A stretch of 64,000 bases of DNA from VXPW01 sp965115815 (GCA_965115815.1 OZ220465.1:1798001-1862000); one strand, 5' to 3'; positions 52,143 through 61,760 are shown, counted from the first letter of the stretch. The notes: generated by a model from the sequence alone, not told the origin. Numbers and translations are program-made.

Positions 52143-54419
52143 ATGGGACGACTGGAAGATTTCCGGTTCCTCACGGGTCGGGGGCGCTTTGTCGATGACA
52201 TCCCTCGAAGCACGGCCGCGGAAGCCTTCGTATTGCGCTCTCCCCATGCGCACGCACGGATCCGTTCGGTGGATGTGCGCGCGGCGCGGACAAGGCCCGG
52301 CGTACTTGCGGTGCTGCTTGAGCAGGATCTGGGGCTCGGACCGCTTCCCTGCGCTACGCAACTCGGAGCGGCAGGATCCCTCGTGGTTCCGGATCGTCGT
52401 GCGCTGGCCCGTGGGCGAGTTCGGTATGTCGGAGAGCCGGTAGCGTTCGTCGTGGCCGAAACGCGCTGCCAAGCCTTGGATGCCGCCGAAGCGATCGTCG
52501 TGGACTACGAACCGCTGCCCGTGGTCACGGACGGCGAGGCCGCGCTCCGGCCCACGGCTCCCTGCCTGTGGGATGCGGCCCCGGGGAACCTCGCGTTCCG
52601 GTTCGCGTCCGGCAACCGGGCCGCCGTCGATGCGGCCATTGCTGCGGCGGATCACGTGGTCGCGCTGGATCTGACCCTGCAGCGAGTCGCCGCGATGCCG
52701 CTCGAGCCCCGGGCGGGACTGGCGGAGCACGATCCCGAGACCGGCACGACCCTTCTCACTCTGACGGCCCAGGGCCTGCATCCCGTTCGTGACCAGCTGG
52801 CCGCCGTATTCGGCGAACCGGCCGCCCACTTTCAGCTGGTCGCCCCGGATGTCGGCGGCAGTTTCGGCAGCAAGAACCCCCTGTATCCCGAATGGCCGCT
52901 GCTGGTGTGGGCCGCCCGCCGGCTGAACCGAGCGGTCCACTGGTCCGCGACACGATCGGAAGAGATGGCGGCCGGCACCCACGGGCGCGGGGTTCGGGCC
53001 CGGGCCCGGCTGGCGATCGACCGGACGGGCACGTTCCGTGCCCTGCAGGTGCGGGCAGTGGCCAACGTGGGCGCCGCCCTGTCGTCGACCGGGCCGCACA
53101 GTTCGACGCTGGCTCCGGCCACCGTACTGGGCGGGGTGTACCGGATTCCGGACATCTACCTGGAAACGCGCGGAGCCTTTACCAACTGTGCACCGATCGA
53201 CGCCTATCGAGGAGCGGGCAAGCCGGAAGCGAACTTTCTCATCGAGCGTCTGGTGGACCACGCGGCCCGGGACCTCGGCGTACCCCCCGATGGTCTTCGC
53301 CGCCGAAACGCGATCCGGCAGGTTCCCTACCGGAAGGCTCTGGGAACCCTCATCGATACCGGGGATTTCGTGGCCGGCATCGATGCGGCCATGCACCTGG
53401 CCGACCGGCAGGGTTGGGTTCGTCGCCGGGCGGCTTCCGAACGCCGGGGCCAGCTTCGCGGATTCGGAATCGCGTGTTTTCTGGAATCGTCGAGAGGACC
53501 GGACCGCGAAGGCGCGGAAATCCGGATCGAACCCGGTGGGGGTGTCGAGATCCGCATCGGCACCGATTCGACCGGACAGGGTCACGAAACGGTCCTGTCG
53601 AGACTGGCGGCGCAGCGTCTCGGCGTTCCCGTGGCGTGCATCCGCTACGTGCAGGCCGACACCCGTCTGACGAAGATGGGAGAGGGGCACGGAGGGGCCC
53701 GGACCCTGCACATGGGGGGCGCCGCCCTGAGTGCCGCGATCGATGCGGTGATCCGTCATGCTCGAGAGGAAGCGGCCCGTCTCCTGCAGGCCGATTCCGG
53801 AACGCTGGAGTATGCAGAGGGCGCATTCGGGGTACCCGGCACGGCACGGACCATCAGCCTCTTCGCCGTTGCCGCCGAAACGGACCTCAGCGCCTTCGAA
53901 GTCGTCGACGGCGCGGACCTGACCTTCCCCTTCGGGTGTCACGCGGCCGAAGTGGAGATTGACCGGGACACCGGAGAGGTGGCGCTGGTGCGGTACGTCG
54001 GGGTGGACGACTACGGCCGTCGGCTCGACACCCGACTCACGAGGGGGCAGGTGGTCGGCGGGCTGGCGCAGGGGGCCGGACAGGCCCTGCAGGAGGCCGT
54101 TGTCTACGATCCGGGAACCGGCCAGATCCTGAGCGGCAGCTTGATGGACTATGCGCTGCCCCGGGCCGGCGATCTGCCGGAGTTCGTGATCGACTTCCGG
54201 GCAACCCCGACCCGGCGCAACCCGCTCGGCGTCAAGGGGGCGGGACAGGCCGGTGCGATCGCGGCCCCGGCCGCGATCGTGAACGCCGTCATGGATGCTC
54301 TGGCGCCGTTCGGCATCGAAGAGATTCCGATGCCGATCACCGCAGCAAGAATCTGGGAAGCCCTGCAGCGCTCGAAGGCGGCCGACAGGAACGTTCGCGC
54401 GCGGCCGCCCTCGGGATGA
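52143..54419 (+). CDS. Xanthine dehydrogenase/CO dehydrogenase-family molybdopterin-binding subunit
   Basis: Large (Mo-cofactor) subunit of an aldehyde oxidase/xanthine dehydrogenase-type hydroxylase, 758 residues. It starts MGRLEDFRFLTGRGRFVDD, with RVRYVGEPVAFVVAET (a/b hammerhead), DVGGSFGSKNPLYPEWPLL, the form II signature IDAYRGAGKPEANFLIERLV, GSTGQGHET-type TDSTGQGHETVLSRLA and MGEGHGGARTLHMGG. The expected catalytic Glu in G-x-G-E-A-G near the C-terminus is Gln here (GVKGAGQAGAIAAPAAIVNA). The FAD and 2Fe-2S subunits usually encoded next to it are absent. Function is thus doubtful. Confidence 0.88.
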   Translation: MGRLEDFRFLTGRGRFVDDIPRSTAAEAFVLRSPHAHARIRSVDVRAARTRPGVLAVLLEQDLGLGPLPCATQLGAAGSLVVPDRRALARGRVRYVGEPVAFVVAETRCQALDAAEAIVVDYEPLPVVTDGEAALRPTAPCLWDAAPGNLAFRFASGNRAAVDAAIAAADHVVALDLTLQRVAAMPLEPRAGLAEHDPETGTTLLTLTAQGLHPVRDQLAAVFGEPAAHFQLVAPDVGGSFGSKNPLYPEWPLLVWAARRLNRAVHWSATRSEEMAAGTHGRGVRARARLAIDRTGTFRALQVRAVANVGAALSSTGPHSSTLAPATVLGGVYRIPDIYLETRGAFTNCAPIDAYRGAGKPEANFLIERLVDHAARDLGVPPDGLRRRNAIRQVPYRKALGTLIDTGDFVAGIDAAMHLADRQGWVRRRAASERRGQLRGFGIACFLESSRGPDREGAEIRIEPGGGVEIRIGTDSTGQGHETVLSRLAAQRLGVPVACIRYVQADTRLTKMGEGHGGARTLHMGGAALSAAIDAVIRHAREEAARLLQADSGTLEYAEGAFGVPGTARTISLFAVAAETDLSAFEVVDGADLTFPFGCHAAEVEIDRDTGEVALVRYVGVDDYGRRLDTRLTRGQVVGGLAQGAGQALQEAVVYDPGTGQILSGSLMDYALPRAGDLPEFVIDFRATPTRRNPLGVKGAGQAGAIAAPAAIVNAVMDALAPFGIEEIPMPITAARIWEALQRSKAADRNVRARPPSG

Positions 54420-54615
54420 ACGGGGATGGCGGGCGGGGTGCCCGTCGTCGCACGCCCGGCCGATGCCGTGCAGTACCGCAGAGACCCGGAGGGTGCCCCG
54501 GGAGAAACCCGGAACGGGCACCGGAGTCGCGGAGCCGGAGAGGTCGGCGCTTTCCCCGCTGCCCGGGGGCTGCGCCGTCGGTGTGTGTGCCGCCCGCCGC
54601 GGCCACCCTTGTCTT

Positions 54616-55320
54616 TCAGGATGTCCCTGCTGCCGGAAGATCCGGCTCCCGTTCCGCTGCCCGGAGAGCGTCGGGTTCGGCAACCGCCGCGATGGCTCCC
54701 CTGCGCATGACGAAGATCCGGTCGCACAGCGAGGCTGCAAACTCGAGATTCTGTTCGGCCAGCAGGATGGTGAGACGGTCCTGCCGCTTCGCCGCGAGCA
54801 GCAGTTCGAGAATTCGGTCGACGAGTCCCGGCTGCAGTCCTTCCGTGGGTTCGTCGAGAAGAAGCACCTCAGGGCGGGTGCACAGGCAGCTGGCCAGCGC
54901 GACCAGCTGCCGCTCGCCGCCGCTGAGTGCGTCCCCGGAGCGGTCCAGCAGGGGCGCCAGGACCGGCAACCGGTTGAGCAGGTCCGACGGGAAGCCCGGC
55001 CGCCGGTTCTTGGCTGCCATGGCGTACCGCAGCTGCTCCCGTACGGTCATGCGAGGGAACACGCTTTGACCCTGCAGGGCGGATCCGAGGCCGGCGCGGG
55101 CGCGGGCATGCGGAGGATCGGCCGTGATGTCGCGTCCGTTCAGGATGATGGTTCCGGCGGTCGCGGTCACCAGGCCCATCAGCGTGCGCAGCAGCGTGGT
55201 CTTCCCCACACCGTTCGGCCCCAGGACGGCTGCTGCGGTACCGCCGTCCACGGAGAACTCGACGCCGTCGAGTACCGGAATCGGACCGTAACCGGCACAC
55301 AGGCCGAGTACCTTCAACAC
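54616..55320 (-). CDS. urtE: ABC transporter ATP-binding protein, LivF/UrtE-like
   Basis: Second ATPase of a branched-chain amino acid/urea-amide importer, 234 residues. Walker A LGPNGVGKTTLLRTLMG, Q-loop LQGQSVFPRMTVREQLRYAM, signature LSGGERQLVALASCL, Walker B LLLDEPTEGLQPGLVDRI, H-loop region replaced by LAEQNLEFA, as normal for LivF. The GTG start at 55320 overlaps the preceding gene by 7 bases. Last gene of a five-gene operon in the order SBP-permease-permease-ATPase-ATPase, the order of urtABCDE. Confidence 0.85.
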   Translation of the reverse strand: MLKVLGLCAGYGPIPVLDGVEFSVDGGTAAAVLGPNGVGKTTLLRTLMGLVTATAGTIILNGRDITADPPHARARAGLGSALQGQSVFPRMTVREQLRYAMAAKNRRPGFPSDLLNRLPVLAPLLDRSGDALSGGERQLVALASCLCTRPEVLLLDEPTEGLQPGLVDRILELLLAAKRQDRLTILLAEQNLEFAASLCDRIFVMRRGAIAAVAEPDALRAAEREPDLPAAGTS

Positions 55321-56048
55321 GGCGCGCGGTCGGGGGGCCGTCCCAGGTAGACTTCGCGTACTCTTGGATCGTCCAGGACGGCGGGTGCGGAGCCCTCTGC
55401 CAGAATCCGTCCCCGATGGAAGGCCGTGACGGTGTCGGCCGCCATCCGGACGAACTGCAGGTCGTGTTCCACGACGATGACGGCCCGGTCCTTCGCCACG
55501 GTGCGGATGAGACCGGCGGTGCGGGCGACTTCCTGCCGGGTCATGCCGGCCGTGGGCTCGTCGAGCAGCATCAGCCGGGGATGTCCGGCCATCACGAGGC
55601 CGAGCTCCAGCCACTGCCGCTGGCCGTGTGCCAGCGATCCGGCGGGCCGGGCCGCAAGCGGGGCAAGATCGATCATCGCGAGAATTTCGTCCGCCCTGCG
55701 GGCGCGGGCCGTCCGGTGGCCGATCGGCCAGGTTGCCAGTCGGATATTCTCGATCACGCTCAGTCCATCGAACAGGGCCGGAATCTGGGTCTTGATCGAG
55801 ATCCCCATCTTCGCGACCGCATGCGGGGCGGAGCCGGTGATGTCCGCACCATCCAGCCGCACGCGCCCACCGCTGGGCGCCAGTTGTCCGGTCAGACAGC
55901 CGAAGAACGTGCTCTTGCCGGCTCCGTTGGGACCGATCAGGCAGCGCAGTTCGCAGGTTCCGACCCGAAAATCGACCCGGTCGACGGCGGTTACGCCGCC
56001 GAACTTCTTGGTCAAGGCCACGGTTTCCAGGCGGGGAGGGGCGATCAC
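55314..56048 (-). CDS. urtD: ABC transporter ATP-binding protein, LivG/UrtD-like
   Basis: First ATPase of the importer, 244 residues. It starts VIAPPRLETVALTKKFGG; Walker A IGPNGAGKSTFFGCLTGQL, Q-loop SIKTQIPALFDGLSVIENIR, signature LAHGQRQWLELGLVMAG (the H-G-Q-R-Q-W-L form typical of UrtD), Walker B LMLLDEPTAGMTRQEVART, H-loop VIVVEHDLQFV. The GTG start at 56048 overlaps the permease stop by 4 bases. The UrtD-type signature favours a urea/short-amide system. Confidence 0.88.
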   Translation of the reverse strand: MIAPPRLETVALTKKFGGVTAVDRVDFRVGTCELRCLIGPNGAGKSTFFGCLTGQLAPSGGRVRLDGADITGSAPHAVAKMGISIKTQIPALFDGLSVIENIRLATWPIGHRTARARRADEILAMIDLAPLAARPAGSLAHGQRQWLELGLVMAGHPRLMLLDEPTAGMTRQEVARTAGLIRTVAKDRAVIVVEHDLQFVRMAADTVTAFHRGRILAEGSAPAVLDDPRVREVYLGRPPDRAPC

Positions 56049-57049
56049 GGATTCCCTCCGATCCGGCGCTGCAGATGCGCCCACCCGCTTCGGACGCCGA
56101 GCACCAGACCCCGGCGGGCGAACAGCACCACCAGCAGGAAACCGGCGCCGAGAACCAGGTTCGTGTCGGCCAGCCGGTTCTCGCCCAGCCACGTAATGGC
56201 AGCCTGAACCAGCACGCATCCGACCACGGCTCCGCTCAGGGTGCCGAGCCCGCCCACCAGCACCCAGACGATGATCTGCGCCGTGAACGTCATGGAAAAG
56301 ACGTCGGGGCTGACGTAGGATCCCCATGCAACGAACAGCACACCGGCCAGTCCGGCTATCGCACCGCCGATCACGAAGGTCAGGAGCTTCCGGATTCGCA
56401 CATCGTACCCCAGCAGCCGGGCCCGTTCCTCGTTTTCCCGAATGGCGACCACGATCCTTCCGAAGTCCGTGACCAGCAGCCAGCGCAGGCCGCCGTACAC
56501 CCCCGCCAACGAGCATGCAGCCAACAGGTAGAGGTCCCCGTAGACCAGCGGTTGCCCGGGCCGTCCCGGAACGTTGATCGGAGGTACCGACGGAATGCCG
56601 TTGTACCCTCCGATCCGTACCTCGCCGATGCGGAACTCGGCGCCCGCCGACGCTCCGGCCAGGTAGTGGAAGACGAGCGATGTCGCGAGCGTGATGACGG
56701 CGAGATACACGTCGCCGATGCGACGCCAGAACAGGACGTAGCCGAGCAGGCCCGCGAACGCAGCCGGCAGGAGCACGCCGAGGAGCAGCGGCACGGTGCT
56801 GTCCTCCGTGTTGAGGACGGCGAGGGCATAGGTATAGCCGCCCAGTCCGAAGAACACGGACTGTCCGAGGCAGAGAATGCCGCCGTAGCCCCACACCCAG
56901 GCAAGGCTGAGCGCGAGGATGGACAGCACCAGGAACAACGTGAGTTCGAACAGGAGGTACGGCTCGGCGACGGCCGGAACCCCCAGGATCATCACGCCGC
57001 CGGCGGCCAGCGGCGCCAGCCGGTCCGCCCGCGCCCGGATGCGGATCAC
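56045..57049 (-). CDS. urtC: ABC transporter permease, LivM/UrtC-like
   Basis: Inner-membrane permease, 334 residues with about ten hydrophobic segments (LTLFLVLSILALSLAWVWGY, LLLGVLLPAAFAGLLGYVLF, VIGGAIAGLAGVLFVAWGS). Conserved GQSVFFGLGGYTYA and the EAA-like cytoplasmic loop GRIVVAIRENEERARLLGYD, then WVLVGGLGTLSGAVVGCVLV. The GTG start at 57049 overlaps the upstream gene by 4 bases. UrtC proteins share the YNGIP segment seen here (GYNGIPSVPPI). Confidence 0.87.
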   Translation of the reverse strand: MIRIRARADRLAPLAAGGVMILGVPAVAEPYLLFELTLFLVLSILALSLAWVWGYGGILCLGQSVFFGLGGYTYALAVLNTEDSTVPLLLGVLLPAAFAGLLGYVLFWRRIGDVYLAVITLATSLVFHYLAGASAGAEFRIGEVRIGGYNGIPSVPPINVPGRPGQPLVYGDLYLLAACSLAGVYGGLRWLLVTDFGRIVVAIRENEERARLLGYDVRIRKLLTFVIGGAIAGLAGVLFVAWGSYVSPDVFSMTFTAQIIVWVLVGGLGTLSGAVVGCVLVQAAITWLGENRLADTNLVLGAGFLLVVLFARRGLVLGVRSGWAHLQRRIGGNP

Positions 57050-57912
57050 GGGGCCTTGCGGAAATAGCGCCCCGTGAGACCGGCAGGCATCAGTCGGAGC
57101 AGGACGATCGCGACCAGCAGCAGCGCTACCTCTCCGACCACCGGCCGGGTCGCGAAGGCGGTCGCCTGACTCGTCAGTCCGAATACGGTGGCCGCGAGGA
57201 CGGTGCCGGTGAGAGCTGCCGCGCCGCCGCTGATCACGGTGATGAATGCCTTGACGACGTACGTCGATCCGATTTCCGGCAGTACGCCGGCGAGCGGCGC
57301 CAAGACCGCTCCGGCCAGTCCGCTCAGGGCCGATCCCAGCACGAACACGAGGCAGCGCAACTGCCGGCAGTCCGCACCGAGGGAAGCTGCGAGTTCCGGG
57401 TGCTGCATTGCGCCGCGCACCAGCATTCCCGAACGAGTCCAGCGCAACCACGCGAACAGCGACACGATCGCCAGTACGGCAGTGGACATCACGAAAAACA
57501 TATACAATCCAATCGTATAGGTACCAATTCGCACCACCCCGAACGGTGGCGCCACGCCCCGCTGGTGATATCCGAGCAGGGTTGCCGCCAGACCGATGAG
57601 CAACAGGCTGAGACCCCACGTGGCGAGAATCGTCGCGATGACATCTCCCTGCAGGCGCCGGATGATGACCCGCTCGACCAGCCAGCCGAGCGCGCCCACC
57701 ACCCCGGGAGCAACCACCAGCATCGAGATCCAGATGTTGAGGCCGGCACCGGCGGAGAGCACGAACGCGTACCCCCCGACCATCAGGAATTCTCCGTGCG
57801 CGAAATTGATCACCCGCAGCATGCCGAAGATGACGGCGAGCCCGATGCTGACGAGCGCCAAACTGGACACCGCATACAGGAGGTGCAGCGCGACGACGAG
57901 GACGGAATCCAT
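57046..57912 (-). CDS. urtB: ABC transporter permease, LivH/UrtB-like
   Basis: Inner-membrane permease of 288-289 residues. Typical LivH N-terminus with SIGLAVIFGMLRVINFAHGE, then ERVIIRRLQGDVIATILATW, MQHPELAASLGADCRQLRCL (the EAA loop) and GAVLAPLAGVLPEIGSTYVV. The start is ATG 57912 with GGAGG five bases upstream; a GTG three bases earlier is also possible. It follows the binding-protein gene by a short gap. Confidence 0.87.
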   Translation of the reverse strand: MDSVLVVALHLLYAVSSLALVSIGLAVIFGMLRVINFAHGEFLMVGGYAFVLSAGAGLNIWISMLVVAPGVVGALGWLVERVIIRRLQGDVIATILATWGLSLLLIGLAATLLGYHQRGVAPPFGVVRIGTYTIGLYMFFVMSTAVLAIVSLFAWLRWTRSGMLVRGAMQHPELAASLGADCRQLRCLVFVLGSALSGLAGAVLAPLAGVLPEIGSTYVVKAFITVISGGAAALTGTVLAATVFGLTSQATAFATRPVVGEVALLLVAIVLLRLMPAGLTGRYFRKAP

Positions 57913-57936
57913 CACGGCCTCCGCCGGGAGGTTGGA

Positions 57937-59157
57937 TCAGATGTCCGGCACGAACATCGTGTTGGTGTCGGGCCGTGCGGCAAGATCGCACTGCCGGTCC
58001 GGATTCGTTGGAGCTACGTTCCGGTGATGCTGCAGGATCCGGAACGATCCGTCCCGGGCCTCGGCGAGGTAGGTGTCCATGAAGCAGTGATGGGTGGTCG
58101 CGTCGATGCGCACCGGTCCGCCCGGCCCGTCGACGCCGACACCCGCCTCCAAGGCCTCGATGACGGTGTCCCGGTTCGTGGTTCCGGCCCGCCGGACCCC
58201 CTCCGCCCAGATCATCCAGCCGTACCAGTCCTTGACCGGCACATCGGTCAGATAGCCGTAGTCCGTACCGTACCGGCGACGGAACTCCTGCAGCCAGACC
58301 CGGTTGGACGGGCTGTCAAGGCTTTCGTAATAGGAGCCGATGACCAGGATTCCGTCGACTACTTCCGGGGGCATGCGGACGACTTCGCTGGTACCGCCGA
58401 AGGTCGTCGACATCATCGGAATGCGGCGATTCATGCCGGCCGAGGCCCATTGCCCGTAGAACGCCTCGTGGGCAGGCCCGACGAAGACGTTGAGAACGAC
58501 ATCCGGGGCTGCCGCCTGAATGCGGCTGATGGTTGCGCCGAACTGATTCACGTCGAGCGGAAAGAACTCCTCCCCGACGACCTCTCCCTCCAGTTCCTGC
58601 ACGGCTCGGCGAATCCACCGGGCGGAAATCCGGCCGTAATTGTAGTCGGCCGCCAGTACGTAGACACGTTTCCCCCAGCGTTCCGCCGCCGCCTGCAACA
58701 ACAGGTCGACATAGATGCCGGGTGTTGCCCCGGTGGCAAAGAAGTTGCGGTCGCATGCTCCGCCTTCATAATTGGTATTGTAGAAATACAGGGTGTCGAG
58801 TCGATGCAGGATGGGTCGAATGACCTCGCGTGACGAACTCGTCAGTCCTCCCTGCACCACCGCCACCCGGTCGCGCAGGGCCAGCTGGGTCGCGAACTGG
58901 TTGTAGAGCTGCATCTCGGACTGGGCGTCGTAGAGTCGGACCTCAAGGGGACGCCCGAGCAGACCGCCGGATTCGTTGATCTGATCGATGGCCATCTGGG
59001 CGCAGCGCCACTGATTGCCCCCGAAGCCCCGAAGCGGGCCGGACAGGTCGTAGATGGCGCCGACCGGAATCGGGTCTCCGGCCAGGACGGAACGTCCGCC
59101 GAGCACGGGCAGGGCAGCGGCGGCGGCCCCTGCGACCATGGTGCGCCGAGTCAGCAT
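57937..59157 (-). CDS. urtA: ABC transporter substrate-binding protein, UrtA/AmiC/FmdD-like
   Basis: Periplasmic binding protein, 406 residues, first gene of the importer operon. The N-terminus MLTRRTMVAGAAAAALPVLG contains a twin-arginine-like RR and a signal peptide cleaved near VLAGD. The mature part has VGAIYDLSGPLRGFGGNQW, ELEGEVVGEEFFPLDVNQFG and PDVVLNVFVGPAHEAFYGQW. A C-terminal region (DGPGGPVRIDATTHHCFMDT) is typical of short-amide/urea binders rather than leucine binders. The ligand is inferred from family and operon order only. Confidence 0.87.
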   Translation of the reverse strand: MLTRRTMVAGAAAAALPVLGGRSVLAGDPIPVGAIYDLSGPLRGFGGNQWRCAQMAIDQINESGGLLGRPLEVRLYDAQSEMQLYNQFATQLALRDRVAVVQGGLTSSSREVIRPILHRLDTLYFYNTNYEGGACDRNFFATGATPGIYVDLLLQAAAERWGKRVYVLAADYNYGRISARWIRRAVQELEGEVVGEEFFPLDVNQFGATISRIQAAAPDVVLNVFVGPAHEAFYGQWASAGMNRRIPMMSTTFGGTSEVVRMPPEVVDGILVIGSYYESLDSPSNRVWLQEFRRRYGTDYGYLTDVPVKDWYGWMIWAEGVRRAGTTNRDTVIEALEAGVGVDGPGGPVRIDATTHHCFMDTYLAEARDGSFRILQHHRNVAPTNPDRQCDLAARPDTNTMFVPDI

Positions 59158-59441
59158 CTTGGGCGATTCTCCTGGAGTTCCGTCAGGTGCGGTCCGGTGA
59201 CGGGACGTCCCGCTGCGCGGCCCGGCCGCCCGCGTGCCGGGCCACGGGCCCGCGTTGCGGTCCTGAGGGTAGCAATTTCCGGCTTCGGGCTTCGGCCACC
59301 GGCAGGATTCGCCGGCGGCCGGGACGGGAACGGTTCCCCGGCATCCGGATCGATGTGCGGGCGGAACGGCGCCCTCCGTTCGTTGACAGGGCAAGGCGGC
59401 GCCATACGATCGGATCGCAGTCCGGCGAAAGGACCCAGGCC

Positions 59442-60581
59442 ATGGAAGCACTTGCCGACCCCGAACCGAACCTCTTCCGGGAATCGGTCCGGCGCTTTGC
59501 CCACGAGCGCATGGCGCCGGCCGCGGCCGACTGGGACCGCGACGGCACGTTCCCGGCCGCCGTGCTCCGGGAGGCAGCGGGGCTCGGTCTGGCCGGGCTC
59601 TACGTACCGTCGGAACACGGCGGCAGCGGCCTCTCGCGACTCGATGCGGCCGTCGTATTCGAAGAGCTTTCGGCGGCGTGCCCGTCCACTGCCGCGTACC
59701 TTTCGATTCACAACATGGTCGCCTGGATGATCGCGGAGTTCGGCAACCCGGAGCAGCGCGGTCGCTTTCTGCCCGGCATGATGGCGATGGATCTCCTGTC
59801 GAGCTACTGCCTGAGCGAGCCGGATGCAGGCTCGGATGCGGCTGCCCTGTCCACTCGGGCCGTGCGCGCGGGCGACCATTATGTTCTGAACGGGACCAAG
59901 GCCTTCATTTCGGGTGGATCGACATCGGATCTGTACGCCTGCATGGTGCGGACCGGCGGCGAGGGGCCGCACGGCATTTCCTGCCTCGTGGTCGAGAAGG
60001 ATTCTCCCGGGCTGGGTTTCGGCCGGCAGGAACGCAAACTCGGATGGCACAGCCAACCCACGGCAGCCGTGATCTTCGAGGACTGCCGCGTACCGGCCGC
60101 CAATCGGATCGGCGCCGAAGGAGAGGGGTTTCGCATCGCGATGCGCGGCCTGGACGGCGGCCGCATCAACATCGCCTCGTGCTCGCTCGGCGCCGGTCGA
60201 AGAGCGCTGGCCGAGACCCGGGAGCACCTGCGCACCCGCAGGCAGTTCGGCGACACGCTCGCGTCGTTCCAGGGTTTGCGGTTCCGCTACGCGGACATGG
60301 CCACCGAGCTCGAAGCAGCGCGGCTCATGGTGCACGCGGCCGCCCGCGCTCTCGATGCCGGCCGTGCGGATGTTTCGGTCCGCTGCGCCATGGCCAAGCG
60401 GTATGCCACGGATGTCGGATTTCACGTCTGCGACGAAGCCATCCAGCTGCACGGAGGATACGGGTATCTCAACGACTATCCGCTTGAGCGGCTGCAGCGC
60501 GATGCCCGGGTGCACCGCATTCTCGAAGGAACGAACGAGATCATGCGGGTGATCGTGGCGCGCGCCCTGCTGGATGACTGA
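59442..60581 (+). CDS. Acyl-CoA dehydrogenase (isobutyryl-CoA dehydrogenase-like)
   Basis: FAD-dependent dehydrogenase, 379 residues, probably oxidising isobutyryl-CoA to methacrylyl-CoA in valine breakdown. Segments: MAPAAADWDRDGTFPAAVL, GLAGLYVPSEHGGSGLSRLD, YCLSEPDAGSDAAALSTRAV (FAD/substrate), FISGGSTSDLYACMVRTGG, LGWHSQPTAAVIFEDCRVP and QLHGGYGYLNDYPLERLQRD, with the catalytic-base region ILEGTNEIMR. The preference for isobutyryl-CoA rests on the next gene, a 3-hydroxyisobutyryl-CoA hydrolase that overlaps it by 8 bases. Confidence 0.9.
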   Translation: MEALADPEPNLFRESVRRFAHERMAPAAADWDRDGTFPAAVLREAAGLGLAGLYVPSEHGGSGLSRLDAAVVFEELSAACPSTAAYLSIHNMVAWMIAEFGNPEQRGRFLPGMMAMDLLSSYCLSEPDAGSDAAALSTRAVRAGDHYVLNGTKAFISGGSTSDLYACMVRTGGEGPHGISCLVVEKDSPGLGFGRQERKLGWHSQPTAAVIFEDCRVPAANRIGAEGEGFRIAMRGLDGGRINIASCSLGAGRRALAETREHLRTRRQFGDTLASFQGLRFRYADMATELEAARLMVHAAARALDAGRADVSVRCAMAKRYATDVGFHVCDEAIQLHGGYGYLNDYPLERLQRDARVHRILEGTNEIMRVIVARALLDD

Positions 60582-61650
60582 CGGCCCGGGCGTCGGGAAC
60601 CTCCAGTCCATGGGCGCCGACCTCCACTGGTTTCGGGAAGGGGCGGCGGGGCGCATCGTCCTGGACCGCCAGCCCATGCTGAACGCCCTCGATCTGGCGA
60701 TGATCCGTGCGTTCAGGCAGGCGCTTGAGGCCTTCGTGCACGACCCGAGGATCCGGGCGGTCACGGTCGAGGGGAGGGGAGGGAGGGCGTTCTGCGCCGG
60801 CGGCGACGTGCGGGCCCTGTACCAGGCGCGAAATACCGACAGTGCCGTCGGTGCGGAGTTCTTCCGCGAGGAGTACACGCTCAATCGGCAGATCAAGCGC
60901 TACCCGAAACCGATCGTGGCCTTCATGGACGGCGTGACGATGGGGGGCGGCGCCGGCATCTCGGTGCACGCTTCCCATCGAGTGGTCACGGACCGCACCG
61001 TTTTCGCGATGCCGGAGACGGCGATCGGACTGTTTCCGGATGTTGGAACCGGGCATTTTCTCAGCCGCCTGGACGGCGGCGTCGGAACCTGGATCGCCCT
61101 GACGGGAACCCGGCTCGGCGCCGGTGACTGCCTCGACATCGGGATCGGGACTCACGCGCTGGATCCCGCCGTGTCGGTGAGCGCGGCGGTGCAGGCCCTG
61201 TCGGTCATGGACGAGGGCGTGGACGCGGCGCTGGCGCCGTTGATCGCCGAACCGGCTCCGGGTACGGCCTTGGATGCCCGCGAGGCCATCGCCCGCTGCT
61301 TCGGTTCCCCGGACCTGGGCACGATCCTGGCAACGCTGGCAGACGATTCCACGGACTGGTCCCGACAGACTGCCGTCCAACTCTCCCGGAAGTCGCCGAC
61401 CAGTCTCCGGATCACGCTCCGACAACTGGAACTTGCCAAGGTTTCCTCCTTCGAAGAAGAACTCGCGACCGAGTACCGCATGAGTCAGGCATGCATGGCC
61501 GGCCATGATTTCATGGAAGGGATTCGGGCACTGCTGGTCGACCGGGACGGCACCCCCCGATGGAATCCGGCCCGGATCGAAGATGTGACCGACTCCTTGG
61601 TCACCCGCCACTTCGTCGCACCCGCGGTCGGCGACCTCCGGTTTGACTGA
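60574..61650 (+). CDS. 3-hydroxyisobutyryl-CoA hydrolase (enoyl-CoA hydratase superfamily)
   Basis: Crotonase-fold hydrolase of valine catabolism, 358 residues. Motifs: oxyanion hole FCAGGDVRALYQARN, FMDGVTMGGGAGISVHASHR, catalytic region FAMPETAIGLFPDVGTGHFL and the HIBCH C-terminus EYRMSQACMAGHDFMEGIRA with LLVDRDGTPRWNPARIEDV. The ATG at 60574 overlaps the acyl-CoA dehydrogenase stop by 8 bases, so they are co-translated; an internal ATG (MGADLHWF) near 60610 could be the true start. Confidence 0.9.
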   Translation: MTDGPGVGNLQSMGADLHWFREGAAGRIVLDRQPMLNALDLAMIRAFRQALEAFVHDPRIRAVTVEGRGGRAFCAGGDVRALYQARNTDSAVGAEFFREEYTLNRQIKRYPKPIVAFMDGVTMGGGAGISVHASHRVVTDRTVFAMPETAIGLFPDVGTGHFLSRLDGGVGTWIALTGTRLGAGDCLDIGIGTHALDPAVSVSAAVQALSVMDEGVDAALAPLIAEPAPGTALDAREAIARCFGSPDLGTILATLADDSTDWSRQTAVQLSRKSPTSLRITLRQLELAKVSSFEEELATEYRMSQACMAGHDFMEGIRALLVDRDGTPRWNPARIEDVTDSLVTRHFVAPAVGDLRFD

Positions 61651-61730
61651 CCCGGCCGGATTCTCCCGTCGATTCGCTCCGTGGGATCGGAAGGCGGCCA
61701 CGCTCGCCGTGGACCGGAACTCCGGCTGCC

Positions 61731-61760
61731 CCGGGTCAGACTCCGGAGCGTGTGACCCGG
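61731..61760. terminator. Possible bidirectional terminator between convergent genes
   Basis: CCGGGTCA and TGACCCGG form an 8-bp stem around a 14-base loop containing CTCCGGAG. It lies between the convergent ends at 61650 and 61819. No T-tract. Confidence 0.35.

Noticed and set aside
51531..54740. Very long open frame (over 1000 codons) on the minus strand opposite the molybdenum hydroxylase gene
   Set aside because: No family features; it mirrors the strongly coding plus-strand gene, a common artefact in GC-rich DNA.
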